A stretch of 64,000 nt of DNA from Lamellibrachia satsuma (GCA_033239005.1 BSQZ01000001.1:31200758-31264757), one strand, 5' to 3'; positions 10,823 to 22,757 are shown, numbered from the stretch's first letter. Made by a program: numbers and translations. Notes: a model not told the origin generated them from the sequence alone.

Positions 10823-11457
10823 ACAACATGGCTGCCCAGTTCGCCTGTTAGGCCGCCTTCGTTCAACATGGCTGTCCCAGTTTGCCTGTTAGGCTGCCCT
10901 CGTTCAACATGGCTGTCCCAGTTCGCCTGTTAGGTGCCCTCGTTCAACATGGCTGCCCAGTTCGACTGTTAAGCCGCCCTCGTTCAACATGGCTGTCCCA
11001 GTTCACCTGTTAGGCCGCCCTCGTTCAACATGGCTGCCCAGTTCGCCTGTTAGGCAGCCCTCGTTCAACATGGCTGCCCAGTTCGCCTGTTAGGCTGCCC
11101 TCGTTCAACATGGCTGCCCAGTTCGCCTGTTAGGCCGCCCTCGTTCAACATGGCTGTCCCAGTTCACCTGTTAGGCCGCCCTCGTTCAACATGGCTGCCC
11201 AGTTCGCCTGTTAGGCCGCCCTCGTTCAACATGGCTGCCCAGTTCGCCTGTTAGGCGCCCTCGTTCAACATGGCTGTCCCAGTTCGCCTGTTAGGCCGCC
11301 CTCGTTCAACATGGCTGCCCAGTTCGCCTGTTAGGCAGCCCTCGTTCAACATGGCTGCCCAGTTCGCCTGTTAGGCTGCCCTCGTTCATCATGGCTGCCC
11401 AGTTCGCCTGTTAGGCTGCCCTTGTCCAACATGGCTGCCCAGTTCGCCTGTTAGGCC
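10823..11457. repeat. 39-41-bp minisatellite, about 16 copies
   Basis: The unit contains CAACATGGCTGCCCAG and TTCGCCTGTTAGGC. Copies alternate between GCCCAG and GTCCCAG and between GCCGCC, GCAGCC and GCTGCC, with some 1-bp length changes. Every unit contains CCATGTT on the minus strand, which matches the core CCATNTT of YY1 sites. Confidence 0.96.
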
Positions 11458-12233
11458 AATGAATAAACATAACATTCGCCTCGAATCACTCAAATTTAAA
11501 AAACAATCAGTAAAACACATTTGGGCGGTCAGGCTGTTCAGACTGTTCGAATAGATATTGTTTATAACATGATTTTACAGTAAAAACGACCAGATTGTGT
11601 ACTTATAAGTGGATTCAGGTTTTTTTTTGTTGGTTTCTGTGATATACTGTGATCACTTGAAGTCATCCTAAGGTATAAACTCTCCTGTATTTTAAGGTTA
11701 TATTTCTCATATCTGTTCATAATTGACATAATTGAGAATAAATGTTGTGATTCTAGGTGCCAGTTTCAACAGTTATGATCATTGTAAACCTAAATTTTAA
11801 CAGAAATTGAAGCAGCACTGACTGTTGTGCTGGAGTAAGGACAGGTCTGATCACAACAGGGGGGGGTAAGAATGGTGGCAGAAACTGTCTGTAATTACCA
11901 TAGCAGGCATTGAGTGGTGGGGTCATTATAGGCGATGAAGTAAAAAGACTAAAGATATCAAAAGACACTGGACACTTCTCCTGGTTAGATTTACCAGGGC
12001 CTGTCCTTAACAAATGCTGTCCAAGGCCAAGTGTTCAGCTGCTGGAGTCCAATATGTGGGTCATGTTTATAAACAAGTCTGTGGAATCCTTGACTCCTTG
12101 CCAAGTGCACCAGCCAACCAGGCCATTATATAAAGTGCTAGTGCACTTCCTCATGTAACTGCGTCGTTGTCTCACTTATATATGTTGAAGGTTAATGATG
12201 TAACTCACTGTGTCTCAGTTACTGTATTGTGGA
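11458..12233. other. Non-coding, nothing recognised
   Basis: AT-rich at the left. Reading frames at 11753-12158 have no family signature. Confidence 0.5.
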
Positions 12234-12410
12234 CTGTGTCCACGGTTACTGTGTGTCCACGGTTACTGCGTGTCCACGGTTACTGCATGTCCACAGTTAC
12301 TGCGTGTCCACAGTTACTGCGTTTCCACAGTTACTGCATTTCCACGGTTATTGCGTGTCCACTGTTACTGCGTGTCCACTGTTACTGCGTGTCCACGGTC
12401 ACTACGTGTC
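12234..12410. repeat. 17-bp minisatellite, left half
   Basis: The unit is GTGTCCACGGTTACTGC with CAC/CAT and CGT/CAT variants, about 10 copies. It stops abruptly at an (ATA)n-led insertion and resumes at 12660. Confidence 0.95.
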
Positions 12411-12659
12411 ATAATAATAATAATAATTAGAGCACTTTTAGAGCGCCATGGATCCAGGTGACCCTGTTCAAAGGCACTGACACAAACTTAGTTAAAGACA
12501 GTCAAGATTAAAAAATAAATAAATAAATAGATAAAAACATAAAAAAAACATAGCAAATCCAAATTCATAGAACACAGCACTAAAAGTCGAATCAATTTGC
12601 CAGTTAAGAATAATATGCGCGTTTAAACAAGAGAGTTTTAAAGAGTCTTTTAAAGGTGT
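12411..12659. mobile_element. (ATA)n-headed interspersed element inserted in the 17-bp array
   Basis: It begins with an ATA run, then AGAGCGCCATGGATCCA and an A-rich block with AATA repeats. It resembles 26533-26640 (CGCCAGATCCATG, then an A-rich AATAAACAAATA block) and, less well, 30116-30430. It interrupts one minisatellite, so it inserted after that array existed. No coding potential. Confidence 0.7.
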
Positions 12660-12762
12660 ATACGGTTACTACGTTTCCATGGTTACTGCGTTTCCATGGT
12701 TACTGCATGTCCACGGTTACTGCGTGTCCATGGTTACTGCATGTCCACGGTTACTGCATGTC
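12660..12762. repeat. 17-bp minisatellite, right half
   Basis: This has the same unit as 12234-12410, about 6 copies, with more TCCATGG variants (GTTTCCATGGTTACTGC). Confidence 0.94.
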
Positions 12763-13025
12763 CTGCAGTGTTATTACAATAATTATGGACCCTGCTGATT
12801 AAAAAAGGGCGTATTCACTAGTTAGGGCATGTACGCTTAATAGGTAAAATTCAGTAAGTCTTTTCAGTGACAAAGTAGACACACACTGATATCTGTGTAT
12901 GTGCTGACTATTTTTTATGCAATAACATGGACATATTTTAGCAACTGACTGATTAACAATGTTGACATGAATATTCTAGATGTAATATTGATACTGCTTG
13001 CAATATTTCTTATGTTGGTGATATT

Positions 13026-13594
13026 GTGCATACATGTGCAATGTCACATATGTGCATGTATGTACTATGTCACATGTGTGCATGAATGTGCATTGTCACA
13101 TGTGTGCATGAATGTGCAATGTCACATGTGTGCATGCATGTGCATTGTCACATGTGTGCATGCATGTGCATTGTCACATGTGTGCATGAATGTGCAATGT
13201 CACATGTGTGCATGTATGTGCAGTGTAACATGTGTGCATACATGTGCAATGTAATATGTGTGCATGCATTTACTGTGTCACGTGTGCATGCATGAGCAAT
13301 GTCACATGTGTGCATGTATGTGCAATGTCACATGTGTGCATGTATGTGCAATGTAACATGTGTGCATGTATGTGCAATGTAACGTGTGCATGCATATGCA
13401 ATGTCACATGTGTGCATGTATGTGCAATGTCACATGTGTGCATGTATGTGCAATGTCACATGTGTGCATGCATGCATGTGCAATGTAACATGTGTGCATG
13501 TTTGTGCAATGTAACATGTGTGCATGTTTGTGCAATGTCACATGTGTGCATGAATGTGCAATGTCACATGTGTGCATTACATGCATGCATGCAC
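13026..13594. repeat. 26-bp minisatellite, about 21 copies
   Basis: The unit contains TGTGCAATGTCACATGTGTG, and variants switch CAC to AAC and GTAT to GAAT or GCAT. The units contain no stop in several frames, so they give Cys/His/Met/Val-rich reading frames on both strands that are not genes. Confidence 0.96.
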
Positions 13595-14212
13595 ATTGAC
13601 ACTAGTTCAGTTATCCCTGTTAATAATTTGATCAAAGTTCACTTGTTCTGAGTAAATGTTAGTCTTTTCTGATTCATGACAAATTTGTAGATTCATACTT
13701 AGGACTTTGAATGCTATCAGTGCAAGCACCAGTGCCATTCAGGCCTTATTGGTTTGCACTAAGCTCACTGTCTACATGGCATTATAATAAGTCAGTTACC
13801 CAAGAACAGTAGCAAATTCACAGTCTAATAACAGTTCTTGGACCTGAAATGTTATCTTATACAAAACGTATACAAACATCAAAGTTAACCATTACACCAA
13901 CACTTAAGGGCACAAACCACATTTGATTTTCTCAATGGTGGCCATGTGAACGTTTTGCCATCATAAATTCTAAAACTTCCTGACATCCACTGGTGCTATG
14001 GTACCAATGTTATGGACAAGTTTCATCAAAATCACAAACCTCCAGCTCTTTTAATCATGTTGCAAATGTGCTTACCCTCGAAATTGGCAGTTTTCACAAA
14101 ATATTAACATCTGCCAGTGTTTCGGGAATGTCACCGGCAAAAAACCATGCATCTTCCAATCCACTTCATACTGCAACATCTGCCAAAGGTCTAACATTTC
14201 AACCTTGCTGGC
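13595..14212. other. Non-coding, nothing recognised
   Basis: Unique sequence. The 76-codon frame at 13993-14223 runs into the next repeat and has no recognisable domain. Confidence 0.5.
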
Positions 14213-14384
14213 ATGGCAAATAAAATCACTGAAATCAGTTAACTTGTGCATTTTTTGGCACTACATCTTGGAAAATAAATCACTGAAATCGGCTAACTTG
14301 CATAGCTTTAGGCACTACTTCTTGGCAAATGAAATCACTGAAATCACCAACTTGCGCATTTTTTGAGGCACTACTACTTTGATA
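14213..14384. repeat. 54-55-bp repeat, 3 diverged copies
   Basis: AAATCACTGAAATC recurs at 14223, 14277 and 14332, each followed by AACTTG and GGCACTAC. Confidence 0.9.
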
Positions 14385-14499
14385 AGTGTAACTGTGGTCT
14401 GACCCCTTGACAACATTTCTGTTGATTAATTTTATAGTCTCCCTGAATGCACTGGCATACTACACTACACTACACTATACACCTCAGTGCAGTTTTTTA

Positions 14500-14960
14500 A
14501 TTAAGAAAGCAATGGCGAGGGATAATACCCAGTTACTATTAGCAAGCAGTAGATGGTGGCCAGGCCTCGCTTCCTGGTGTGACAGATGGCGTCTCATATT
14601 GCCATTAATCAGATTAAAATGAAGACTAAAAGGGCCGTCCTCCCAGGAGGCCATCAAAGACAGCGGATGATACGTGCCGAACTGTCCTTGCATTCAAAAA
14701 ATAAGCCACCGTCTAATCCATTTTGGTGCGCGCACTCTAAATTATCGAGCGGCTGTCGGATACCTTTCAGGACAAATGCGACTCTAATTGGTAAAAAGAT
14801 AGCCACGTCATGGCGAGTTCGGTGGAAAGTCTGCTGACATGCATGATTTGATGAGATTCTTTCCTTCGCGGAATGAAGAGTTGAAGCGTCGGGCACGGAC
14901 TCATTAAGTTGCATTTATTCTATGAGTTTCCGACAATTCAGAATAGAGGTGTGAAGTTTC
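14500..14960. promoter_or_regulatory. Candidate regulatory or conserved non-coding segment
   Basis: Complex single-copy sequence with about 24 CpG in 400 bp by hand count, near or above expectation. It has E-box-like CAGATGG cores and homeodomain-like CCATTAATCAGATTAAAATG and CTCTAATTGG. Short overlapping frames on both strands show no domain. Of all the stretches here this one looks most like an ancient conserved non-coding element, but that is inference. Confidence 0.35.
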
Positions 14961-15185
14961 ACGGTCACCATGAACAGAGGTTGAGACAGTTCAAGGCATC
15001 GAGAATTCTCAATGGTTGGTTCATCTGCAAATAAATGTGTTTTGCAGTAAAGTTTTCATTTTGACCGACAGTAATCAGTTTAGTTATTCGCGTCATGTTT
15101 GTTGCTAGAAATCTGGCCAGATTCTCCAGAGTGTAATACTGTGTGAGTTGTACATAATGAAACATTTTGTATAAGTCTTTGGATA

Positions 15186-15605
15186 ATTCCAATTACACAC
15201 CAATTACAGATACTAATTCCAATTACACCTCAAAAATGTTCCAATTCTAATTACAAAATACCAATACCAATTGTCAGTTCCATATTGAAATAACAGTATG
15301 TGAACAGAACAACAGTAAACATACTCAATGCCAACAAATTACATGTAGTTTAGAGCAGCTTTATTTATTTTAATTTTGTAAATAATAGCAAACAAACATG
15401 ATATATGCAAAATATTGTATTTTATTGCATGTTTAGCGAATATTGTTAGTTAAAAAGTTGCATGATGTAATTGAACAAGTTATTGAAAAGTAATTGACAA
15501 TTATAGTTTCTCCAATTCCCATTACTTTTATAAACAAAACACCAATTACAATTCAGGAGTTGTAATTAAAATTGAATTGCAATTACAATGTAATTGACCC
15601 CAAAT
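15186..15605. mobile_element. Possible non-autonomous element with TAATTG/CAATTA-rich ends
   Basis: Both ends (15186-15290 and 15465-15605) are dense in CAATTAC and GTAATTG motifs around an AT-rich centre. The right end includes a palindromic-looking CAATTACAATTCAGGAG then TTGTAATT. Subterminal motif clusters like this occur in some hAT-type elements. The right end directly abuts the dispersed element at 15610. Confidence 0.35.
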
Positions 15606-15609
15606 ATCG

Positions 15610-15890
15610 GTGGATTGCACTCGATTCAGACACGTTTTTAAAAAAATTCACCTATCCAGAATCAACTACAAAGTGCTCATTTGTTTTGATGAAATTTTCA
15701 GACAAACTATTAAATTATTTTTTACCACATCCAGTAAAAATTTGGGAAAAAATTACAAAAGTGGTTCAGCTCTACACAGACATAAGACTATTCGCCCTTT
15801 TGTAAGTCACCCGACCTGACAATCAAAGTCGATTCTTTCGATGGTTTTAACAGAAGTATACACTCTTTTATTAAGCCTAATGGACATTTA
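15610..15890 (-). mobile_element. Dispersed element, copy B, no internal array
   Basis: Read on the minus strand, this matches copies A and D through AAGAGTGTATACTTCTGTTA, the ATCGAAAGAATCGAC block, GGTCGGGTGACTTAC and TAATTTAATAGTTTGTC. It ends before the minisatellite site, so it is truncated or represents a form without the array. Confidence 0.75.
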
Positions 15891-16297
15891 TGAAGTACAC
15901 ATCTGAACAGCAGCAATCATGATTTGCAGTGGGTTAAATGGTTTCAGGATGGAGTCTTACCATGTTGGTCGCTTACAAACACTAACAAAATACCCGTCTT
16001 CCGGACATGTTAACTTGGTATTTCATAAGGGACTGTCACAATAACAATAATAAAAGACCTTATCATAGGAATATCCATCTATGCCTTGGTACTTGGTGTT
16101 GCCAGTCAATATCTTGATGGCTTCTGGGAATCCAACTCTCGAAATTGTGACGTAACACTGGCAGTTACGATAGCGTCTAATGACGCCTTGCTCTTGTTTT
16201 ACGTAACTTGGGACAATCGAAGAAAAAAACGCCTGAGGTTGTGTACAATTGTACGTAATTGTTCGCATAGCATTGTTGACAGTTTTGTGTAATAACT
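15891..16297. other. Non-coding, nothing recognised
   Basis: Unique sequence without a supported gene. Confidence 0.5.
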
Positions 16298-16356
16298 ACA
16301 AAGGGTAATTCAGTTGTTCATACAAAGGGTAATTCAGTTGTTCATACAAAGGGTAA
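16298..16356. repeat. 24-bp repeat, 2.5 copies
   Basis: ACAAAGGGTAATTCAG starts at 16298 and 16322, with a partial unit at 16346. Confidence 0.9.
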
Positions 16357-16462
16357 CAGCGGGATGAATTTTTTTTTAAACTGGCAACCCGACCGTGAGG
16401 GTCATAGATGAACCCCTGATAGTTTGGCACACGAGATGCAAAGCGTCTAGGAGGAGTAGCAT

Positions 16463-16722
16463 AACATACAAACAAACATACATACAAACAAACAAACATA
16501 CAAACAAACAAACAAACATACATACAAACATACAAACATACATACAAACATACATACAAACATATAAACAAACATACAAACAAACAAACATACAAACAAA
16601 CATACAAACATACATACAAACATACATACAAACATACATACAAACAAACATACAAACATACATACAAACATACAAACAAACATACAAACAAACAAATATA
16701 CAAACAAACAAACATACATACA
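16463..16722. repeat. (CATA/CAAA)n microsatellite-like tract
   Basis: Tetranucleotide repeats of ACAT and ACAA run for about 260 bases. This produces Cys/Val/Tyr/Met readings on one strand and Gln/Thr/Lys readings on the other, which are not genes. Confidence 0.96.
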
Positions 16723-16781
16723 CTTGCTGGATTGTAGGAAGATATGTCCCTTATACATTCAATCAAGCACACAATGTATGC

Positions 16782-17102
16782 ATTAAACTCTGTCATGATA
16801 CTCTTATTATTCTACCTATCTACTTACATTAAACTGTGTCGTGATACTCTTATTATTCTACCTATATACTTATATTAAACTCTGTCATGATACTCTTATT
16901 ATTGTACCTGTTTATTTACATTAAACTCTGTCGTGATTCTCTTATTATTCTACCTATCTACTTACATTAAACTGTGTCGTGATACTCTTATTATTCTACC
17001 TATATACTTATATTAAACTCTGTCATGATACGCTTATTATTCTACCTATTTACTTACATTAAACTCTGTCGTGATTCTCTTATTATTCTACCTATATACT
17101 TA
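16782..17102. repeat. 46-bp minisatellite, 7 copies
   Basis: ATTAAACTCTGTC starts at 16782, 16828 and then every 46 bases. Units alternate between two variants (CATGATAC and CGTGATTC), hinting at a two-unit repeat. Confidence 0.96.
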
Positions 17103-18008
17103 CAGCGAGCATATTTGTCATGGCAAACATTATTGAGAAAGAGAAAAACAAGTTTTTGTTTCTGATGGAAAGTGATGTTTTTCCGTGACTCGGTGCACAG
17201 GGTTTATGCATCTAGACAGCCTGGATAAATAGTCGTGTTTACAATCATCAGCATTTTGGTGTGTCATCCGCTGTCTAGACCTGTGAAATACGTCACACTG
17301 CAATACGGTTGTCACCCAACCCAGAACACAACCAGAACTGCAAACACGCAAACAAATAAATCCATTAGTGAACACGTCCAGCCTCCATTTCTACCCGTCC
17401 CGTCATGTTTTTGTGTTGTAAATATAGAAAACATGTTACATTACATTTGGTTTACGCAGCTGCTGCTGCGTTCTACAGGTGAGATAAAACTACCACGCAC
17501 AAAGTTTAAATGGATTCTCGTCGGGGTCTATACAAATGGTTTGAATGGGAATGATTTAGTGACATTTTAACAAGACTTATGATAAGTTGAAACTTTAAGT
17601 GTGCGTACATGCAACCTTCATATATACATCTGGGTATATGGTACGCTTTGATATTAACTTGTTTAGGGTTTTAAATGTTGCTGGATATGACAAAATATTG
17701 ACTGAGCCTGATTGTTTTGATACTAAATGCCAATATGGGTCCAGTTCAGAACCCCTGTAGATCAATACTTGTATAGTAAAAAGCCCTCTTTTATTTATAA
17801 AACTACTGTAATAGATCCATGTAGATATAAACATTTATTGTAATATTTAAAGTATGATTCATTGATTATGTCATACCGTCATTGTGAACAATTCATAAAT
17901 ATAGTGCCATCTGTATATTTTATCATAACTCACTGTAATTGCAGGATGATCCCTTGGTTTTGCTATAATGCAATTATGGACCATTTAAACATTATGTTTA
18001 CATGTTTA
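17103..18008. other. Non-coding, nothing recognised
   Basis: Unique, AT-rich towards the right. The 111-codon frame at 17235-17570 has no recognisable domain. Confidence 0.5.
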
Positions 18009-18075
18009 TTTATATATATATATATATATATGGGTGTTTATTTATACTTGGGTGTTTATTTATACATGGGTGTTT
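18009..18075. repeat. (TA)n and short GGGTGTTTATTTATA repeats
   Basis: A TA run at 18009-18031 is followed by three copies of a GGGTGTTT-led unit of about 18-20 bases. Confidence 0.85.
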
Positions 18076-19106
18076 CTTGTAATATTGCTAAATTGCATAG
18101 GGGTTTCTTTATAAAAGAGGGTTTTTGACCTAGAAGGGATATCATAGGAGAATGTATAGCTTTGAAAGACCATCCATTTTTGGAATTTATTTTGTGTGAA
18201 CATATGGGAACAGATCATTGTTTTTTTTTCATATGGGATAATGTTAATGTTTTAGTCCTGTATGCAGAATAACATTCAGATGTTATCACAATGTTGCACA
18301 TTGTTGCATGTCATGTCATGTCATGCTGTAGAATTTTCATCAAATCCTACAATTTTTTATAGAAGATCAACATAGCAGATGCTCCCCAATAGATGTCAGT
18401 GATTATTATGAATAGTTGCATACATTTTTTCCGAGATCTAGTAACATTTCGACAGGTTGCAAAATTGTGCAGCTAGCATATTTGACACCGTTCACTACAT
18501 TTAAAATGGGTAAACTCAAAATGGTTTCCAAGGCATGTTTTCAATGTAGTTTCAACTTATATTGAACTTATATTTGAAAAAATATATATTTGCATGTATC
18601 ATACATTGTATATCGTGATTCTTGTTAAAATATAATGATTGGAAAAAATGTGATTCCTCGATTTATTAGTTAATTGTTGCAGCCGTAGCCATTACGTAGA
18701 TTTTTGCAAAGCATTTTACTATGGAATCAGTTAAAAATTTACCACTTCTCTCAATTAAATAAAAAAAATGTAGTTGAAAATGTGCAAGAGGAACATAGTA
18801 ATTGTAGCGGTGTCACGTTACTGGCTGCGACACAGATCAGTGCTGCCATCTTGTGCCAGCTGTGAACCAGCCTGCCGACATCGTGTGCGCGATTAACACC
18901 AGGGAACTGCAGTTCCTTATTCACAACCACCGGTATTGATTTTTGGGTCACCGACTGAAGCATCTCGAGCAAGTTTATTGTGAGAACAGTAAATATTGTA
19001 CTTCTGCATAAAAAGAGGTTTCGTTTCTTCCTTCCTTCCTTCCTAGGCAAACAAATTCCGTAAAATTGTGTGATTTACCGTTATGTCCACTTAGTAATTC
19101 TGGTTT
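18076..19106. other. AT-rich non-coding, nothing recognised
   Basis: There is a short TCATG run near 18308 and a CTTC run near 19027-19042. No gene is supported. Confidence 0.5.
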
Positions 19107-19656
19107 GCTGCAGCTCTGAACTCAGGGACCCGAGGATATATGGGTTGTTGATGCTGCGGCTCTGAACTCAGGGCCCCGAGGTTATATGGGCTGTTGATGC
19201 TGCGGCTCTGAACTCAGGGCCCCGAGGATGTAGGGGCTGTTGATGCTGCGGCTCTGAACTCAGGGCCCCGAGGTTATATGGGCTGTTGATGCTGCGGCTC
19301 TGAACTCAGGGCCCCGAGGATGTAGGGGCTGTTGATGCTGCGGCTCTGAACTCAGGGCCCCAAGGATATATGGGCTGTTGATGCTGCGGCTCTGTACTCA
19401 GGACCTCTAGGATATAGGGGCTGTTGATGCTGCGGCTCTGAACTCAGGACCTCTAGGATATAGGGGCTGTTGATGCTGCGGCTCTGAACTCAGGACCTCT
19501 AGGATATAGGGGCTGTTGATGCTGCGGCTCTGAACTCAGGACCTCTAGGATATAGGGGCTGTTGATGCTGCTGCTCTGTACTCAGGACCTCTAGGATATA
19601 GGGGCTGTTGATGCTGCGGCTCTGTACTCAGGACCTCTAGGATATAGGGGCTGTTG
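19107..19656. repeat. 46-bp minisatellite, 12 copies in two blocks
   Basis: The unit contains GCTGCGGCTCTGAACTCAGG. The left six copies carry GGCCCCGAGG, and the right six carry GACCTCTAGGATATAGG. The array is thus split into two homogenised blocks. A short TTA run follows. Confidence 0.96.
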
Positions 19657-19821
19657 AAGTTGTATTATTATTATTATGCGGCATATGAGACCTGATTAAC
19701 AATTGTGGTGGCTCCATATTGATGTCACCTGATCCTGTGTATTTCTACAATAAATCGCCTCAGTTTTATTTAGGTATGATTTTTCCATTTGAAACATCCA
19801 CATAAAAACGGGATACGGCCA

Positions 19822-20016
19822 GGTTTTGTCTGGAGGGGGTTTTGTCTGGAGAGGGTTTTTTCTGGAGGGGGCTTTGTCTGGAGGGAGCTTTGTCTGGAGG
19901 GAGCTTTGTCTGGAGGGAGCTTTGTCTGGAGGGGGTTTTCTCTGGAGGGGGTTTTGTCTGGAGGGGTTTTGTCTGGAAGGGGTTTGTCTGGAGGGGATTT
20001 TGTCTGGAGGGGGTTA
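19822..20016. repeat. 15-16-bp minisatellite, about 12 copies
   Basis: The unit is TTTGTCTGGAGGGAGC or TTTGTCTGGAGGGGG. The unit has no stops, so three overlapping plus-strand frames appear. None is a gene. Confidence 0.95.
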
Positions 20017-20550
20017 TGTGTTGTTACAATGATTTGTGTTGCATAAGGAAAATCTGTTCAATGTGGCTGCTACCACTCCAGTCTATAATCTTCATCTGTA
20101 CCACACTGTGATCTTCATCATTAGCACTGACTTCATAATCAGTAAAACTACTCTGCATGGCCTAATTGTGTTGTCCACTCTCATGTTTACCAGTTATTAG
20201 TGCGGACTGACATAGTGCCCACTTGCACTCTGACATTTCTTACATGCACCAAATATCACAAACAGTGAAGTGTGTGTTGTGTGTAAATTTTCCATAGTAA
20301 TTACCCCAGGTTAACTACAGGTGCATTTTATTACAGAACCCGCAAAAACCACATGACTGTATCTAGTTCACTTAGTCCATTATCAGTGTTATTTATGGCA
20401 CATACGTATTGTGTAATTTATAAATAAGGAAGTAATTAGGCATCTACTGAGTTTCTAATCCCTGAGTTAACAACGATCAAGAACTGAGGCTGGTAATGCA
20501 ATATGTGTGCAAAGTCTTCAATTAGATCCTGTATTTTTACCACAGTTTAC
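20017..20550. other. Non-coding, nothing recognised
   Basis: Unique sequence without a supported gene. Confidence 0.5.
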
Positions 20551-21098
20551 CTGTCCTCTTTGGGACCTGTGGCCCATGAGGCTGCTGTCCTTTTTGGGAC
20601 ACGTGGCCCATGAGGCTACTGTCCTCTTTGGGACCCATGGCCCATGATGCTGCTGTCCTCTTTGGGATACGTGGCCCATGATGCTGCTGTCCTCTTTGGG
20701 ACCCGTGGCCCATGATGCTGCTGTCCTCTTTGGGATCCGTGGCCCATGATGCTGCTGTCCTCTTTGGGATCCGTGGCCCATGATGCTGCTGTCCTCTTTG
20801 GGACCCGTGGCCCATGAGGCTACTGTCCTCTTTGGTATCCGTGGCCCATGATGCTGCTGTCCTCTTTGGGATCCGTGGCCCATGATGCTGCTGTCCTCTT
20901 TGGGATCCGTGGCCCATGATGCTGCTGTCCTCTTTGGGATCTGTGGCCCATGAGGCTACTGTCCTCTTTGGGACCCGTGGGTAATGATGTTGCTGTCCTC
21001 TTTGGGATCCGTGGCCCATGATGCTGCTGTCCTCTTTGGGATCCATGGCCCATGATGCTGCTGTCCTCTTTGGGATCCGTGGCCCATGAGGCTGCTGT
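20551..21098. repeat. 34-bp minisatellite, 16 copies
   Basis: The unit contains CTGTCCTCTTTGGGATCC and GTGGCCCATGATG. The minus-strand unit has no stop in any frame, so a 233-codon reading frame exists that repeats every 34 residues. Peptide period equal to DNA period shows that it cycles through all frames. Confidence 0.97.
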
Positions 21099-22162
21099 GC
21101 ACCTTCTCCAGCTCGCTCTGTATTTAGCCACCTGTTTTCCAACCTGGTTCTTGTCTTTCTTTTTAAACAGGTTTTCACCGGGTTATTTTTTGGGTGATCC
21201 GTTTCCCTTCCGGCGTCCATGTTAAAGCTGTCAGACAATGGCTGTTTTCTTGCATTTTTATGGCCTTGAAAACATCTCTTTTACGGGAATGTTCAAAGAA
21301 GGGTCTTAAAAAGGTTTTGAATTAAATTTCACCAAATCAGTAAGTGTCTCCTAGAAGTCGTTTTGAATTTTTTTTCAATTAATTTTTCATGGGAAAAAGC
21401 TCTTAATTATTTGTAATATTGGTCTGAAAAAGTTCTTATATCTGGTCAGCCGAAACCCGCAAACACCCTGTAAAGTGCCGTCAAGCCTGATACTTGTTGG
21501 TAAATATTCATTGGGTGCATACTCATATATTCTGATGAAGCTAAATGTATCTGCTGTGTAAATAAACACACCTAGTAAACAGGAGGCGGCAAACTGAGCG
21601 AGAGGGAGAACTGTTGTTGAAGTGGACATGCTTTCTCAGAAATAAGTCAACATTATCTGCGAAAGTACCGATCACACAAGTCACATCTCGGTACTGAGAT
21701 ATGGAGATGTTAGTACATGCTTTTTGCCAATAAAAAGAAACACCTGATAAAATTAACAACATTGTTTCAAACACCATATATGATATACTCAGGAATTATA
21801 CGACACTTTGGTGGTATAAATAATTGTATAAATAATCGCATGCTACTTGAGCCAGATCGCATTAGGCAGTTTTTGCATTTACTACAATAAAGCACAGATA
21901 CAAAGAAACAAAATTAATGTCAACATCATTGAATGCTTACACCTAATGCACTGGTTGGGGATTTTTAGCACCTGTGTAAAATATTGCTGTCCTGGTGTGC
22001 ATTGTTGTGGTCTTCACTGTGGCTGGGTCCCTCAAGGTGGTGGCATTGCTTCGAATCAACAAAGTTCATAGAGGAAATAAAACCAAATGCAGATAAGCAA
22101 CAAATTGAGTTTGAGAAACTATCAACAGTTCAGTCTCATAAGATCATCAGGTGTGTACATAT
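21099..22162. other. Non-coding, nothing recognised
   Basis: Unique, moderately AT-rich. Frames at 21387-22071 have no domain. Confidence 0.5.
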
Positions 22163-22757
22163 CAAGGCCTCAACATCATTCCCCAGGGCCTTAACATCCC
22201 TCCTAGGGCCTCAACATCCCTCCCCAAGGGTTTCAACATCCCTCCCCTAGGTCTTAACTACTTTTCCCAGGACCTTAACATCCTTACCCTGGGGCCTTAA
22301 CATCCCTCTCCCAGGGCCTCAACATCCCTCCCCCAGGGCCTCAACATCCCTCTCCCAGGGCCTCAACATCCCTCTCCCAGGGCCTCAACATCCCTCCCCC
22401 AGGGCGTCAACATCCTTACCCTGGGGCCTCAACATCCATCTCCCAGGGCCTCAACATCCCTCCCCCAGTGCCTCAACATCCTTCCCCAGAGGCCTCAACA
22501 TCCCTTCCCCAGGGCCTCCAAACCTTTCCCCCTGTGCTCAACATCCCTCGCCAGGGCCTCAGCATCCCTCCCTGGGACCTCAACATCCTTCCCCAGAGGC
22601 CTCAACATCCCTCCCCCAGGGCCGCCACACCCCTCCCCAGGGCCTCAACATCCCTTGAACATCTCTCCCAAGGGACTCAACTTCCTTCCCCGGGGGCCTC
22701 GATGTCCTTATCCAAGGGCCTCAAGATCCGTCCCATAGGGCCTCAACATCCTTTACC
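22163..22757. repeat. 23-bp minisatellite, about 26 copies, degenerate
   Basis: The unit is CCCAGGGCCTCAACATCCCT plus three bases. Both ends are degenerate, and the centre (22300-22460) is the most regular. Confidence 0.95.

Noticed and set aside
13026..13594. Cysteine- and histidine-rich protein resembling a metal-binding or toxin-like repeat
   Set aside because: Translation of a 26-bp minisatellite; cysteine spacing comes from the TGTGTGC motif, and there is no signal peptide or unique flank.
16296..16832. Cys/Tyr/Val-rich and Gln/Thr-rich proteins
   Set aside because: Translations of an ACAT/ACAA tetranucleotide tract.
20537..21238. 233-codon minus-strand reading frame
   Set aside because: It reads a 34-bp minisatellite with no stops. 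The peptide repeats every 34 residues because the frame cycles, and the flanking sequence has no domain.
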